Shown: positions 16,565-26,761, counted from the stretch's first letter. The stretch: 64,000 nucleotides of DNA from Qaidamihabitans albus (GCF_016464705.1 NZ_JAEHOB010000002.1:186001-250000), one strand, 5' to 3'. A program made the numbers and translations. Notes: generated by a model from the sequence alone, not told the origin.

Positions 16565-17605
16565 GTGCCCGTGCGCACAGAGTTCGCCGGCATCCGCGAC
16601 GTACCCCAGCCCGACGAGAACGCCAGGGCGGAGGCGTACCGGCGGCACGGCGCGCTCGGCAGGCCGGCCGGCGCGCTCGGCAGGCTCGAGGACCTCGGTG
16701 CGTGGGTCGCCGCCTGCCAGGGTAAGTCGCCGCCGCGCCCGCTCACCCGGCCCCGCGTGGTCGTGTTCGCCGCCGATCACGGCGTCGCGGCCAGGGGCGT
16801 GTCCGCCCACCCGCCGGGGACCACGGTGCGGCTGGTGGACGCGGTGCTCGCCGGTGCCGCGCCGCTCAGCGTGCTCGCCGACACGGCGGGCGCGAGCGTG
16901 CGCGTGGTCGACGTCGCGGTGGACGGCGAGCCGGGCGGGGCGGACGAAGAGTTCAAGGTGTGCCGTGGCTCCGGCTCGATCGACGTCGAGGACGCGCTGA
17001 CCGAGCAGGAGGTGCAGGAAGCGCTCGAAGCGGGTGCGCGGATCGCCGACGCGGAGGTGGACGGCGGCGCGAACCTGCTCGTGCCCGCCGAGCTGGGGGT
17101 GGCGGGCAGCACGCCGGCCGCGGTGCTGGTGGCCGCGCTGACCGGTACGGAACCGGTGGCCGTGGCCGGCCGCGGCTCGGGCATCGACGACCGGACCTGG
17201 ATGCGCAAGACGCTCGCCGTGCGCGACGCGCTGCGCAGGGCCAAGCCGGTGCTGGGCGATCCCGTGGCGCTGCTGCGAACGGCGGGCGGCGCGGACCTGG
17301 CCGCGATGACCGGTTTCCTCGCACAGGCTGCGGTGCGGCGCACGCCGGTCCTGCTGGACGGGCTCTCGGCGGGGGCCGCCGCCCTGGTCGCCGAGGAGCT
17401 CGCGCCGGGGGCCCGGTCGTGGTGGCAGGCGGCGCACCGCTCGGGCGAGCCGGCACACGTGCTCGCGCTGGAACACCTGGATCTGGAACCGCTCGTCGAC
17501 CTGGGCATCCGCGTGGGCGGCGCCGCGGGCGCGGTCGCGGCGCTACCGCTGCTGTCGATGGCGGTGCGCGTGCTCGCCGAGGCCACCCCCCAAGACCCCT
17601 CGTGA
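16565..17605 (+). CDS. cobT: CobT-like protein (nicotinate-nucleotide:dimethylbenzimidazole phosphoribosyltransferase homologue) with altered active-site motifs
   Basis: A 346-residue homologue of CobT, which makes alpha-ribazole phosphate for cobalamin. The fold is clear (KPRGALG-like GRPAGALGRLEDL, DLAAMTGFLAQAAVRRTPVLLDG, WWQAAHRSGEP). Key motifs differ from canonical CobT: GDHGV is ADHGV, GDMGIGNTT is AELGVAGST, and GEGTG, which carries the catalytic Glu, is GGAAG (Gly319). The C-terminal tail is short. No cobS or cobU lies alongside. It is cotranscribed with ptsH and sorC. It occupies the Rv2207 position, so it is probably the true orthologue, but activity is doubtful. Its stop codon lies in a palindromic repeat. 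Confidence 0.8.
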   Translation: MPVRTEFAGIRDVPQPDENARAEAYRRHGALGRPAGALGRLEDLGAWVAACQGKSPPRPLTRPRVVVFAADHGVAARGVSAHPPGTTVRLVDAVLAGAAPLSVLADTAGASVRVVDVAVDGEPGGADEEFKVCRGSGSIDVEDALTEQEVQEALEAGARIADAEVDGGANLLVPAELGVAGSTPAAVLVAALTGTEPVAVAGRGSGIDDRTWMRKTLAVRDALRRAKPVLGDPVALLRTAGGADLAAMTGFLAQAAVRRTPVLLDGLSAGAAALVAEELAPGARSWWQAAHRSGEPAHVLALEHLDLEPLVDLGIRVGGAAGAVAALPLLSMAVRVLAEATPQDPS

Positions 17606-17647
17606 GTGGCCACGCGAGTTAGAACTCGCGTGGCCACTCACGAGGGG
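17596..17647. repeat. Palindromic intergenic element, copy 2 (perfect 25-bp arms)
   Basis: Arms 17596-17620 and 17623-17647 are exact complements with a 2-base AG centre, so in DNA it could form a cruciform and in RNA a very stable hairpin. It lies between the convergent cobT-like gene and ilvE and contains the cobT-like TGA (17603-17605). Confidence 0.9.
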
Positions 17648-17654
17648 ACGGGAC

Positions 17655-18773
17655 TTACGCGGCGGGGGGTGGGGCGAGGGTGTGCATCCAGCCGTGCGGG
17701 TCTTGCCGGGTGCCCTCCTGGATGCCGGTCAGCTCCTCGCGCAGGCGCATGGTCACCTCGCCGGGCTGCCCGCCCGCGACCAGGAACTCGCCGCCCGTGT
17801 GCTTGACGCGGCCCACCGGCGTGATCACCGCGGCCGTGCCGCACGCGAACACCTCGGTCAGCTCCCCGGACCTCGCGGCCTTCTCCCACTCGTCGGTGGA
17901 GATGCGGCGCTCCTCGACGCGGTAGCCGAAATCCGCCGCGAGCGTGAGCAGCGAGTCCCGGGTGATGCCGGGCAGCAGCGAACCGCTCAGCTCGGGAGTC
18001 ACCAGCCGCGCGCCCTCGCCGGAGCCGAAGACGAAGAACAGGTTCATCCCGCCCATCTCCTCGACCCACCGGCGCTCCGCCGCGTCCAGCCAGACCACCT
18101 GGTCGCAGCCCTGCTCCACGGCCTGGGCCTGCGCCACGAACGCGGCGGCGTAGTTCCCCGCACACTTGGCTTCGCCGGTCCCGCCCGGCGCCGCCCGCAC
18201 GTACTCCGTGGACAGCCACACGCTCACCGGCTGCACTCCGCCCGCGAAGTAGGAGCCCGCGGGGGAGGCGATCAGCGAGTACAGGTACGAGCCCGCCGGC
18301 CGGTTCACGCCAAGCCCGGCCTCCGTGGAGATCATGAACGGGCGCAGGTACAGCGAGTCGCCCTGCTTGGTCGGCACCCAGTGGCCGTCCACCGTCATCA
18401 GCTCACCGAGCGAGCCGAGGAACAGCTCGTCGGGCAGTTCCGGCATCGCGAGCCTGCGCGCGGAGCGGCGGAAGCGGGCGGCGTTGGCGTCCGGGCGGAA
18501 GGCGCCGATCGAGCCGTCCGGCTGCCGGTACGCCTTGAGCCCCTCGAAGACGGCCTGGCCGTAGTGCAGCACCGACGTGGCCGGATCGAGGGTCAGCGCC
18601 TCGTAGGGCCGGACGCCCGCGTCGTGCCAGCCGCGCTCGGCGGTCCAGCGCACGGTCACCATGTGGTCGGTGAAGTTCGTTCCGAACCCGGGCTTCGCCA
18701 GTACCTCCGCGACCCGCTCCGCCGTGGCGGGGGTCGTGCTGAGGGTCCTGGTGAAGAGGTTCGTCGTCGTCAT
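17655..18773 (-). CDS. ilvE: Branched-chain-amino-acid aminotransferase
   Basis: PLP enzyme of fold type IV that interconverts Leu, Ile and Val with their 2-oxoacids. The 372-residue protein has the family pattern: [36 protein letters not shown], the PLP lysine region ECKC-like [33 protein letters not shown] and [17 protein letters not shown]. Orthologue of mycobacterial IlvE (Rv2210c) in the same relative position after cobT. It could also supply glutamate-linked nitrogen turnover. The start ATG at 18773 fits the family length. Confidence 0.95.
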   Translation of the reverse strand: MTTTNLFTRTLSTTPATAERVAEVLAKPGFGTNFTDHMVTVRWTAERGWHDAGVRPYEALTLDPATSVLHYGQAVFEGLKAYRQPDGSIGAFRPDANAARFRRSARRLAMPELPDELFLGSLGELMTVDGHWVPTKQGDSLYLRPFMISTEAGLGVNRPAGSYLYSLIASPAGSYFAGGVQPVSVWLSTEYVRAAPGGTGEAKCAGNYAAAFVAQAQAVEQGCDQVVWLDAAERRWVEEMGGMNLFFVFGSGEGARLVTPELSGSLLPGITRDSLLTLAADFGYRVEERRISTDEWEKAARSGELTEVFACGTAAVITPVGRVKHTGGEFLVAGGQPGEVTMRLREELTGIQEGTRQDPHGWMHTLAPPPAA

Positions 18774-18828
18774 GCCGAGGAGGATATCGCTTAGTTGGAC
18801 GTCAGAACATTCCGCGGTCCCGACTGCG

Positions 18829-18874
18829 CTCGTGAGCGCGCACGCGAGTTAGAACTCGTGTGCGCACTCACGAG
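18829..18874. repeat. Palindromic intergenic element, copy 3 (divergent location)
   Basis: CTCGTGAG outer arms and the CGAGTT-AG-AACTCG core as in the other copies, with GCGCGCAC/GTGCGCAC inner arms. Unlike the others it lies between divergent genes, ilvE and the small membrane-protein gene, so termination cannot be its only role. Confidence 0.85.
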
Positions 18875-18894
18875 GCCTGGGCTCGGCACCTAGC

Positions 18895-19206
18895 ATGGAT
18901 GCCGTGACCTACCAGCCTTCGCGGCCGCCCCCCGGTAACGGCGTCTCGGCCGGCCCGGCGTCCGACGCCAAGACCTTCGCCGCCGCCGCGCTGCTCACCT
19001 TCGCGGCGGGCATGCTCGTGCTGATCGGCTACATCATGGCAGGCGGCTTCGGCGGCTTCCTCGGCATCATCGGCGCCGTGTTCGGCGTCGTGTGGTGGAA
19101 GGGTCTGCACGAGAAGGTGTTCCCGCGCGACCTGCCCGGCGCCTCGATGGCCGGGCTGGCCGTCGCCGCCCTGGTGCTGCTGGGTCTTGCCTACATGATG
19201 GCCTGA
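18895..19206 (+). CDS. Small membrane protein of unknown function
   Basis: A 103-residue protein with a polar Pro-rich N-terminus (SRPPPGNGVSAGP) and three predicted membrane helices: AALLTFAAGMLVLIGYIMAG, the FGGFLGIIGAVFGVVWW segment, and AGLAVAALVLLGLAYMMA at the end. A short loop KGLHEKVFPRDLPG joins helices two and three. I do not recognise a named family. Its end overlaps the end of the convergent minus-strand membrane gene by 16 bp. A GTG three codons downstream is an alternative start. Confidence 0.7.
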   Translation: MDAVTYQPSRPPPGNGVSAGPASDAKTFAAAALLTFAAGMLVLIGYIMAGGFGGFLGIIGAVFGVVWWKGLHEKVFPRDLPGASMAGLAVAALVLLGLAYMMA

Positions 19207-20129
19207 GCGCCCGCGGAAACCAGCCCGGCGAGCAGCACGACGGAGAGCACGGTGGCCAAGGTGGCCAAGGTGGCACCGGCGCGCCGCTCGTGCCGGAGCA
19301 CGACACCGGCCGCGGCAGCCGCACCGGCCAGCGTGAGCGCCGCCGCCAGCAACAACGCGCCGACAGGACCGAGCACGGCCGCGGCCAGCGCCGCTCCCAG
19401 TCCGAGCGCCACCGTGGTCCCGCTGCGGCCGGGTCCGATAGCGGGCACGCCCTCGGCGTGCGCGCCGCCGAGGGCGGCCAGCCCGGCCGTCGCGGTCGCG
19501 AGCACGACCACAGCACTGAGCAACGGTTGCAGCGCCGCGGCGTCGGCGGCTCCGAGGACGTCCCGCAGCGAGGTCGGCGAAAGGCCGAGCCGGACCGGCC
19601 CGAGCTGGTACAGCGCCGCCGCCGCGACGGCTGCCGCGACCACGGACCCCACCGCCAGCCGGAGCCGCGGCAAGCCGCTCAGCAGCGGGAACAGCACGGC
19701 ACCGGCGAGCAGCACACCCCGGGCGTCCAGTCCGGCCCGCGCGGGCGAGGCGGCCGGCGGGACCGCCACGCACAGCGCCACGAACGCGGCCGCCGCGACG
19801 AGCAGCGCACCGGCCACCCAGCGCCGGTACGGGACCGTGCGCAGTCCCGCGACCGCCACGGCGGTGACCACCGCGACGAACCCGGCCGCCGCGAGCGCCG
19901 GGCGTTCCGGCACCAGGTAGGCCGCGAACACCGTTCCGCACAGCGCGAGCACGCCCAGCCGGGCCGCCGCGCGCGTGCAGGCGAGCAGCCGCGGCGCCCG
20001 GCCCGCCGCCACCGTCCACGGCGTGCACGCGGCGAGCGCGGCCGCCAGCACGAGCCCGCCGAGCAGCCCCCAGCCCGCAGCGGCGGAGGCCACGGCGAGC
20101 GCGACGGGAAGGCCCGCGCCGAGCCGCAT
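19191..20129 (-). CDS. Polytopic membrane protein of unknown function
   Basis: About 312 residues, extremely Ala/Leu/Val-rich, with roughly nine to eleven hydrophobic helices and few charged residues (PYRRW, GLPRLRLAVG, VLRHERRAG). The alternating helices, RDVLGAADAAALQPLLSAVVVLATATAGL and APC-like spacing suggest a transporter-like fold, but no diagnostic motif was found. The ATG at 20129 is preceded by GGGAGG eight bases upstream and is preferred over the one at 20174. The pepA gene is divergent. Confidence 0.65.
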   Translation of the reverse strand: MRLGAGLPVALAVASAAAGWGLLGGLVLAAALAACTPWTVAAGRAPRLLACTRAAARLGVLALCGTVFAAYLVPERPALAAAGFVAVVTAVAVAGLRTVPYRRWVAGALLVAAAAFVALCVAVPPAASPARAGLDARGVLLAGAVLFPLLSGLPRLRLAVGSVVAAAVAAAALYQLGPVRLGLSPTSLRDVLGAADAAALQPLLSAVVVLATATAGLAALGGAHAEGVPAIGPGRSGTTVALGLGAALAAAVLGPVGALLLAAALTLAGAAAAAGVVLRHERRAGATLATLATVLSVVLLAGLVSAGAQAIM

Positions 20130-20237
20130 CCCCGCCACCTCCCTCTCATCGCGCGCCGGGTGGGTCAATAGCATGGCCCACGATCAGCCCGGGTAACCGC
20201 CCGGCGTGCACCAGCAACCGGAAGCCAGGAGCCAGAC

Positions 20238-21743
20238 GTGAGCCTGCCGAAGCTTGCCCTTACCGAGAACACCAGGACGGCGCTGGGCAAGACCCGGGCC
20301 GAGGCCGTCGTCGTCGGCACCGTGCAGGGCCGGGACGGCGTCGAGCTCGCGCCGGGCACCGAGGCGGTCGACGAGGCGCTCGGCGGGACGCTCGCCGAGG
20401 TGCTCCGCACGCTGGGGGCCACCGGCAAGGCCGAGGAGATCGTCAAGCTGCCGACCCTGGGCAAGCTGCCCGCGGGGTTCGTGCTGGCCGCCGGACTCGG
20501 CAAGCCGGAGGCCGACGGAACCTTCGGCCAGGACCAGGTGCGCCGCGCCGCCGGGGCGTCCGGCCGCGCGCTCGCCGGCACCGGCCGCGCGCTGACCACC
20601 CTTTCGGCCGTGGACCTGCAGGGCGCCGTGGAGGGCACCGTGCTCGGCGCCTACAGCTTCACCGAGTACAAGTCGGAGCCCGGCGACGCGCCGGTGTCCA
20701 CAATGGACGTCGCGAGCCCGGCGGAGGGCAGCCAGCGGGAGCACCGCGCGACGCTGAAGGCCGCGACCGCGATCGCCGAGTCGGTGATCATCGCCAGGGA
20801 CCTGATCAACACGCCGCCGAACGACCTGTTCCCCGCCTCGTTCGCCGAGCGCGCGCGCAAGCTCGCCGAGTCGGCCGGGCTCGAGTTCGAGGTGCTGGAC
20901 GAGAAAGCGCTCAAGCGCAAGGGGTTCGGCGGCATCCTCGGCGTCGGCAGCGGCTCCTCCCGCCCGCCGCGCCTGCTGCGCATCGGCTATCGGGGCGCGA
21001 AGGCGCGGACGAAGGTCGCGCTCGTCGGCAAGGGCATCACGTTCGACACCGGCGGCATCTCGATCAAGCCCGCCGCGAGCATGGACAACATGACCTCGGA
21101 CATGTCCGGGGCCGCCGCGGTACTCGCCTCGGTGGTGCTCGCCGCGAAGCTCAAGTACCCGCTCGAGGTGACGGCGCACATCCCGCTCGCGGAGAACATG
21201 CCTTCGGGCACCTCCTACCGGCCCGGTGACGTCCTGACCATGTACGGCGGCAAGACCGTCGAGGTGCTCAACACCGACGCCGAGGGCAGGCTCGTGCTCG
21301 CCGACGCGATCGTGCGCGCGGCCGAGGACGACCCCGACTACCTGATCGAGACGTCGACCCTGACCGGCGCCCAGATCGTCGCACTCGGCACCCGGACGGC
21401 CGGGATCATGGGCTCCGACACCTTCCGCGACCGCGTCGCCGCGATCGCGCGGGCCACCGGCGAGCACGGCTGGGCGATGCCGCTGCCGGAGGAGCTGCGC
21501 GGCGACCTCGACTCCCGGCTCGCCGACCTCGCCAACATCACCGGGCACCGCTGGGGCGGCATGCTCGCGGCCGGTGTCTTCCTTCGCGAGTTCGTCGCCG
21601 ACGGCCTGCCGTGGGCGCACATCGACATCGCGGGGCCGTCCTACAACACCGGCTCCCCGTGGGGCTACACCGGCAAGGGCGGCACCGGCGTGCCGGTGCG
21701 CACGATCGCCGCGACGCTCGCGGACATCGCCGACAACGGGTGA
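20238..21743 (+). CDS. pepA: Leucyl aminopeptidase (M17 family)
   Basis: Cytoplasmic dinuclear-metal aminopeptidase that trims N-terminal residues from peptides. The 501-residue protein has the M17 signature [13 protein letters not shown], metal-binding [17 protein letters not shown] and SDMSGAAAV, and [10 protein letters not shown]. The N-terminal macro-like domain (about 1-165) is less conserved. Orthologue of mycobacterial PepB (Rv2213), two genes before lpd/dlaT as there. It overlaps the next gene by 4 bp (GTGA), so the two are translationally coupled. Confidence 0.95.
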   Translation: MSLPKLALTENTRTALGKTRAEAVVVGTVQGRDGVELAPGTEAVDEALGGTLAEVLRTLGATGKAEEIVKLPTLGKLPAGFVLAAGLGKPEADGTFGQDQVRRAAGASGRALAGTGRALTTLSAVDLQGAVEGTVLGAYSFTEYKSEPGDAPVSTMDVASPAEGSQREHRATLKAATAIAESVIIARDLINTPPNDLFPASFAERARKLAESAGLEFEVLDEKALKRKGFGGILGVGSGSSRPPRLLRIGYRGAKARTKVALVGKGITFDTGGISIKPAASMDNMTSDMSGAAAVLASVVLAAKLKYPLEVTAHIPLAENMPSGTSYRPGDVLTMYGGKTVEVLNTDAEGRLVLADAIVRAAEDDPDYLIETSTLTGAQIVALGTRTAGIMGSDTFRDRVAAIARATGEHGWAMPLPEELRGDLDSRLADLANITGHRWGGMLAAGVFLREFVADGLPWAHIDIAGPSYNTGSPWGYTGKGGTGVPVRTIAATLADIADNG

Positions 21744-22807
21744 CCGGGGAGCAGCCGACCTACACCGAGGCGGCCGTGCGCGAGGTGCTCACGGCCGCCG
21801 ACCCGGGCGTCGACGCGGCGGTCGGACACGCGGCGCTGCTCATCGCCGCCGCGGGTGCCGCCGAGGAGGCCGACCGGCTGGTGCGCCGCTGGCGCGCGGC
21901 CACCGAACGGCCGCTGACCGCGCTGGTCGCCGGCCCCGTGCAGGCGAGGGCGTGGGCCATGCTCTTCGCCACCCGGAGCGGCGGCGCACCGGACTGGGCC
22001 GCCGAGCTGCCTCCGCTGGATCTCGACGAGGAGGAGGCGGCGCACCGGGCCCACTTGGAGCGCACCGAGCCGGCGTTGCCGTCCGACCTGCTCGGCGACT
22101 CCACCGTCGCGCGGATCGTCACCGGCGTGGCCGACCGGCTGGACGAGCCCCGCGCTCCGGACCCGCTGCGTGCGCTCGCCGCCGAGGCGGAGTCGTGCGC
22201 GCGGGCGGGCGAGCAGGACGCGGCGAAGGACGCGCTGCGGCGCTGGGCCGAGCTAGCGTGGCGGCGGCCCCGGCCGGACGTCGCGACGCTCGCCGCCTGC
22301 CGGCACGTCGCGCCGCTGCTGGCGGGAGGGGCGCTGCCGGTGCCGGACGAATGGCCGGGCGACTGCGCGGGGGCGCTGGTCGCCGCGCTGCACACGCGCT
22401 ACCGGCCGGTCACCGAGCACACCCGGCACGGGGACTGGCTGGGACTGGTCACCGAGATCATGCGGCTGCGCGACGAGCCGGACGCGGTGCCACCACCCGC
22501 CGCGCCCGCCGAGGTCACGGCCGCGCAGATGCGGCTCGGCGTCCCTCTGCCGGGTGAGTACCGGGAGTTCCTGCTCGCCTGTGACGGGCTGCCGGCCGAC
22601 GTCGTCTTCCCTCGCCTGCTCGCCGCGAGCGAACTCGGCACCGGCGGCACGGCAGCGGGGATCGCGATCAGCGACCCTCCCGTGCTCGTGCTGCATCCGG
22701 GAAGCGGCCGGGTCACCGAACACGATCCGCTCTTCGGCAGCACCAGCTACGCGGGCGTCCGGGCCGTCCTCGAAGAGCACCGCAGGTTGCTGGAGGCCGC
22801 CCGGTGA
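21740..22807 (+). CDS. SUKH (SMI1/KNR4)-domain protein
   Basis: A 355-residue protein. The first 240 residues are helical, charged and unrecognised ([13 protein letters not shown]-like start, repeated LxxRWRA stretches). Residues about 258-345 resemble a SMI1/KNR4 domain: [22 protein letters not shown], then [16 protein letters not shown] and a late [23 protein letters not shown] domains often serve as immunity or scaffolding proteins. No toxin gene is adjacent; instead it is coupled to pepA by a GTGA overlap, which hints at a housekeeping partner role. The function is not known. Confidence 0.65.
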   Translation: MTGEQPTYTEAAVREVLTAADPGVDAAVGHAALLIAAAGAAEEADRLVRRWRAATERPLTALVAGPVQARAWAMLFATRSGGAPDWAAELPPLDLDEEEAAHRAHLERTEPALPSDLLGDSTVARIVTGVADRLDEPRAPDPLRALAAEAESCARAGEQDAAKDALRRWAELAWRRPRPDVATLAACRHVAPLLAGGALPVPDEWPGDCAGALVAALHTRYRPVTEHTRHGDWLGLVTEIMRLRDEPDAVPPPAAPAEVTAAQMRLGVPLPGEYREFLLACDGLPADVVFPRLLAASELGTGGTAAGIAISDPPVLVLHPGSGRVTEHDPLFGSTSYAGVRAVLEEHRRLLEAAR

Positions 22808-22811
22808 CCGG

Positions 22812-23195
22812 TCACGAGTCGCGCTCGGCCCTGCGCCTGCGCTCCAGGATCCGCTGCCGTTCGGTGTAGTCGCGCATCCGCTGTGGGTAACCGGTCTTGG
22901 CGACCTCGTAGACCGGCATCGACCTCTTCTTGCCGAAGCGCTGGGCGGCCTCCAGGCTGCCGATCCGCCGCCGCGTCCACTCACCGTCGTGGGCGACCAG
23001 CACCACGGTGGTCTCGGTGACCGCGGTGCGCGGCTCGACGAATGCCTCGACACCCCGGCGCTGACCTGCCCATTCGTCCAGATGCCGGGTGTCGGCGTCG
23101 CTCGCCTGCCGCAGCGTCCCCGGCTTGCCGCCACCTTTGCCGCTACCCTTACGGCCGCCCTTGCGTCTGCCTCGCAGCGCGTCGAACAACCCCAC
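22812..23195 (-). CDS. Small basic conserved protein of unknown function
   Basis: About 127 residues beginning VGLFDALRGRRKGGRKGSGKGGG, a Lys/Gly/Arg-rich stretch, here residues 1-23 approximately. A compact middle follows (TAVTETTVVLVAHDGEWTRR), then a basic C-terminus (QRILERRRRAERD). The motif YEVAKTGYPQRMRDY is likely conserved in relatives. Start choice is between GTG at 23195 and GTG at 23204; GAGGAG lies upstream of both. It ends 5 bp from the convergent SUKH gene. A nucleic-acid contact is plausible from charge only. Confidence 0.6.
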   Translation of the reverse strand: MGLFDALRGRRKGGRKGSGKGGGKPGTLRQASDADTRHLDEWAGQRRGVEAFVEPRTAVTETTVVLVAHDGEWTRRRIGSLEAAQRFGKKRSMPVYEVAKTGYPQRMRDYTERQRILERRRRAERDS

Positions 23196-23374
23196 GTCGA
23201 TCACGTCTCCTCTCACGGGCTTCCCGATCATTATCCCGGGGACCGGCGGCGTGTGTGCCCGCACACGAGCACTAGGTCGCAAGCCTGTCAGACGTAGTGA
23301 CAAGATGAGGTGTGATGAGCGCACCCACGGCGCCCGTGTACACGATCGCCACTGCCAGCCGAGGAGTTTGACAA

Positions 23375-24748
23375 GTGACCGACACCTCCGCCGACCTAGT
23401 GATCCTCGGTGGCGGATCGGGCGGCTATGCCGCGGCGTTCCGCGCGGCCGAGCTGGGCCTTTCCGTCACCCTGATCGAGAAGGACAAGCTGGGCGGCACC
23501 TGCCTGCACCGAGGTTGCATCCCGACCAAGGCGCTCCTGCACGCGGCCGAGGTCGCCGACTCGGCCCGCGACGGCGAGCAGTTCGGTGTCAAGACCGTCC
23601 TCGAGGGTGTGGACATCGCCGGGGTCAACAAGTACAAGGACACGATCGTCTCGCGCCTCTACAAGGGGCTGCAGGGACTGACCAAGGCGCACAAGATCAA
23701 CTACGTCGAGGGCACCGGCACCTTCGCCGGCGGCACCTCGGTGGACGTCGACGGCACCCGGTACACCGGCAAGAACGTCCTGCTGGCCACGGGCTCGTAC
23801 TCGAAGACGCTGCCCGGCCTCGACCTGGGCGGCCGGATCATCGCCAGCGAGGACGCCCTCAACCTCGACTACATCCCGGAGAAGGTCGTCGTGCTCGGCG
23901 GCGGCGTGATCGGCGTCGAGTTCGCCAGCGTCTGGGCCTCCTTCGGTGCCGAGGTCACGATCGTCGAGGCACTGCCGCGGCTCGTGCCCAACGAGGACGA
24001 GTTCGCGTCCAAGCAGCTCGAACGCGCGTTCCGCAAGCGCAAGATCGCCTTCAAGACAGGTGTGCGGTTCACCGGCGCCAAGCAGGACGACAAGGGCGTG
24101 AGCGTGTCGCTGGAATCCGGCGAGACGCTGGAGGCCGACCTGATGCTGGTCGCCGTCGGCCGCGGCCCGAACACCGCGGGCCACGGCTACGACGAGGCCG
24201 GGCTGCGGATGGACCGCGGGTTCGTGCCCACCGACGAGCGGCTGCGCACGAACCTGGACAACGTCTACGCGGTCGGCGACATCGTGCCCGGCCTGCAGCT
24301 CGCGCACCGCGGCTTCCAGCAGGGCATCTTCGTGGCCGAGGAGATCGCGGGACTGAACCCGACCCCGATCGACGAGGCGGGGATCCCCAGGGTCACCTAC
24401 TCGCACCCGGAGGTCGCCTCCGTGGGGCTCACCGAGACCGCGGCCAAGGAGAAGTACGGCTCGGACGTCACCACGTTCACCTACGACCTGGCCGGCAACG
24501 GCAAGAGCCAGATCCTGAAGACCTCCGGTGGGGTGAAGCTGGTCAAGGCACCGGACGGGCCGGTCGTCGGTCTGCATCTCGTCGGCGACCGCGTCGGCGA
24601 GCTGATCGGCGAGGCGCAGCTCATCTACAACTGGGAGGCCTTCCCCGAGGATGTCGCCCCGCTTGTCCACGCCCATCCGACCCAGACCGAGGCTCTCGGC
24701 GAAGCGCACCTCGCGCTGGCCGGCAAGCCGCTGCACGTGCACGGCTAG
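23375..24748 (+). CDS. lpdA: Dihydrolipoyl dehydrogenase (E3)
   Basis: FAD enzyme that reoxidises lipoyl groups of 2-oxoacid dehydrogenase complexes with NAD. The 457-residue protein has the N-terminal FAD loop ILGGGSGGYAA, the redox disulfide Cys43/Cys48 in GGTCLHRGCIPTK, the NAD loop VVLGGGVIGVEFASVW, and the C-terminal catalytic His region LVHAHPTQTEALGEA. The GTG at 23375 has GAGGAG upstream. It directly precedes dlaT and can serve PDH (AceE at 51.8 kb), oxoglutarate dehydrogenase and probably the island E1/E2 complex. Confidence 0.96.
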   Translation: MTDTSADLVILGGGSGGYAAAFRAAELGLSVTLIEKDKLGGTCLHRGCIPTKALLHAAEVADSARDGEQFGVKTVLEGVDIAGVNKYKDTIVSRLYKGLQGLTKAHKINYVEGTGTFAGGTSVDVDGTRYTGKNVLLATGSYSKTLPGLDLGGRIIASEDALNLDYIPEKVVVLGGGVIGVEFASVWASFGAEVTIVEALPRLVPNEDEFASKQLERAFRKRKIAFKTGVRFTGAKQDDKGVSVSLESGETLEADLMLVAVGRGPNTAGHGYDEAGLRMDRGFVPTDERLRTNLDNVYAVGDIVPGLQLAHRGFQQGIFVAEEIAGLNPTPIDEAGIPRVTYSHPEVASVGLTETAAKEKYGSDVTTFTYDLAGNGKSQILKTSGGVKLVKAPDGPVVGLHLVGDRVGELIGEAQLIYNWEAFPEDVAPLVHAHPTQTEALGEAHLALAGKPLHVHG

Positions 24749-24802
24749 CAGCGCGGCGCAGAACCAGACCACACCAGACACAGTCAAGGGAGTCAGCGAA
24801 CG

Positions 24803-26746
24803 ATGGCGTACTCCGTCACATTGCCGGAGCTCGGTGAGAGCGTCACGGAGGGCACCGTCACCCGGTGGTTGAAGCAGGAGGGTGACACGGTGGAGGTGGA
24901 CGAGCCACTGCTCGAGATCTCCACCGACAAGGTCGACACCGAGGTGCCCTCCCCCGTCGCCGGCACGGTGCAGAAGATCGTGGCACGCGAAGACGACACG
25001 GTCGAGGTCGGCGCGGAACTCGCCGTGATCGACGACGGGTCCGGTGGTGGCGGTGGCGCGAGCGCGCAACCGGCCGCCCCCGCACCGTCCCAGGAGCAGG
25101 CCCAGCCCCAGCAGCAGCCGGAGCAGCAGGCCCAGCCGGAGCAGCAGCAGCCCCAGCAGCCCCAGCAGCAGCCGCAGGCCGAACCCCAGCCCCAGCCCCA
25201 GGCTCAGCCCCAGCAGCAGCCGGAGCCCGCGGCGCAGCAGCAGGCGCCTGCCGAGGGCGGCGGCCAGGCCGAGGGCACCCCGGTGAACCTGCCCGAACTC
25301 GGGGAGAGCGTCACCGAGGGCACCGTCACCCGCTGGCTGAAGCAGGTCGGCGACACCGTGGAGGTGGACGAGCCACTGCTCGAGATCTCCACCGACAAGG
25401 TCGACACCGAGGTGCCCTCCCCCGTCGCCGGCACGATCCTGGAGATCAGCGCGAGCGAGGACGAGACCGTCGAGGTCGGCGGCAGGCTCGCCGTGATCGG
25501 CCAGCCCGGGGCGCAGGCGGCCGCGCCGGCACAGCCGCAACAGCCCCAGCAGCCCCAGCAGCAGCCGCAGCCGCAGGCACCGGCCGAGGAGCCCGCGCCG
25601 CAGGCCCCTCCCCAGCAGCAGACGCAGCAGCCGGAACCGGCCCCCGCGCCGGCCCAGGCTCAGCCCCAGCAGCAGCCGCCGCAACAGCGGCAGCCTCAGG
25701 AGCAGCCCCAGCAGCAGCCGGAGCCCGCCGCCGCGGCCGAGCCGTCCGCTCAGGACGGTGCGGGTGCCCCGTACGTGACACCGCTGGTGCGCAAGCTGGC
25801 GTCGGAACACGACATCGACCTCGGCACCTTGCGGGGCACGGGCGTCGGCGGCCGCATCCGGAAGCAGGACGTGCTCGCGGCGGTCGAGGAGAAGCAGAAG
25901 AAGGAGCAGGAGCCCGCACCGGCCGCCGCCGAGCGGCCGGCCGAGGCGCCGTCCGCACCTTCCGCACCTTCCGCGCCGTCCGCCCCCAGCGCCCGGCCCG
26001 CCGTGTCGGACTCGGAGAAGGCGGCCCTGCGCGGCACCGTCCAGAAGGCCAGCCGGATCCGGCAGATCACCGCGCAGAAGACCAAGGAGTCGCTGCAGGT
26101 CTCCGCGCAGCTGACGCAGGTGCACGAGGTGGACGTCACCAAGATCGCCCGGATGCGCCAGCGGGCGAAGGCGGCGTTCCGCGAACGCGAGGGCGTCAAC
26201 CTCACGTTCCTGCCGTTCTTCGCGAAGGCGACGGTCGAGGCGCTCAAGCAGCACCCGAACGTCAACGCGTCCTACAACGAGGAGACCAAGGAGATCACCT
26301 ACCACGGCGCCGTGCACCTGGGCATCGCCGTGGACACCGAGCGCGGGCTGCTCTCCGTGGTGATCCACGACGCGGGCGAGCTCAGCCTCGCCGGGCTCGC
26401 GCACCGCATCGCCGACCTCGCGGAGCGGGCGCGCACCAACAGGGTCAAGCCGGAGGAGCTCACCGGCGGCACGTTCACGGTGACCAACATCGGCAGCAAC
26501 GGCGCGCTGTTCGACACCCCGATCATCGTGCAGCCGCAGGCCGGGATGCTCGGCACCGGCGCGGTCGTGAAGCGGCCGGTGGTGATCAGCGACGGCGACG
26601 GCGACACCATCGCCATCCGCTCGATGGCCTACCTGCCACTCACCTACGACCACCGGCTGGTCGACGGTGCCGACGCGGGCCGGTTCCTCACCACGATCAA
26701 GAACCGGCTCGAAGAGGGCAACTTCGAGGACGAGCTGGGCCTGTAG
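24803..26746 (+). CDS. dlaT: Dihydrolipoamide acyltransferase (E2) with two lipoyl domains
   Basis: E2 of pyruvate dehydrogenase (DlaT/SucB type), 647 residues. Lipoyl domains 1 and 2 have the modified Lys43 and Lys199 in ISTDKVDTE. Each is followed by an unusually Gln/Pro-rich linker (about 80-145 and 240-315). Then come a subunit-binding domain (about 317-350, [19 protein letters not shown]) and a catalytic core with His617 and Asp621 in [10 protein letters not shown]. Orthologue of Rv2215. The two lipoyl domains share a 78-nt identical DNA stretch. The lipoylation genes lipB and lipA are 1.6 and 5.6 kb downstream. It could also serve the oxoglutarate complex. Confidence 0.93.
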   Translation: MAYSVTLPELGESVTEGTVTRWLKQEGDTVEVDEPLLEISTDKVDTEVPSPVAGTVQKIVAREDDTVEVGAELAVIDDGSGGGGGASAQPAAPAPSQEQAQPQQQPEQQAQPEQQQPQQPQQQPQAEPQPQPQAQPQQQPEPAAQQQAPAEGGGQAEGTPVNLPELGESVTEGTVTRWLKQVGDTVEVDEPLLEISTDKVDTEVPSPVAGTILEISASEDETVEVGGRLAVIGQPGAQAAAPAQPQQPQQPQQQPQPQAPAEEPAPQAPPQQQTQQPEPAPAPAQAQPQQQPPQQRQPQEQPQQQPEPAAAAEPSAQDGAGAPYVTPLVRKLASEHDIDLGTLRGTGVGGRIRKQDVLAAVEEKQKKEQEPAPAAAERPAEAPSAPSAPSAPSAPSARPAVSDSEKAALRGTVQKASRIRQITAQKTKESLQVSAQLTQVHEVDVTKIARMRQRAKAAFREREGVNLTFLPFFAKATVEALKQHPNVNASYNEETKEITYHGAVHLGIAVDTERGLLSVVIHDAGELSLAGLAHRIADLAERARTNRVKPEELTGGTFTVTNIGSNGALFDTPIIVQPQAGMLGTGAVVKRPVVISDGDGDTIAIRSMAYLPLTYDHRLVDGADAGRFLTTIKNRLEEGNFEDELGL

Positions 26747-26761
26747 GCACCGGCAAAACGC

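Noticed and set aside
21740-22807. Toxin-immunity system based on the SUKH domain
   Set aside because: No toxin, nuclease or secretion gene is adjacent; the partner is pepA.
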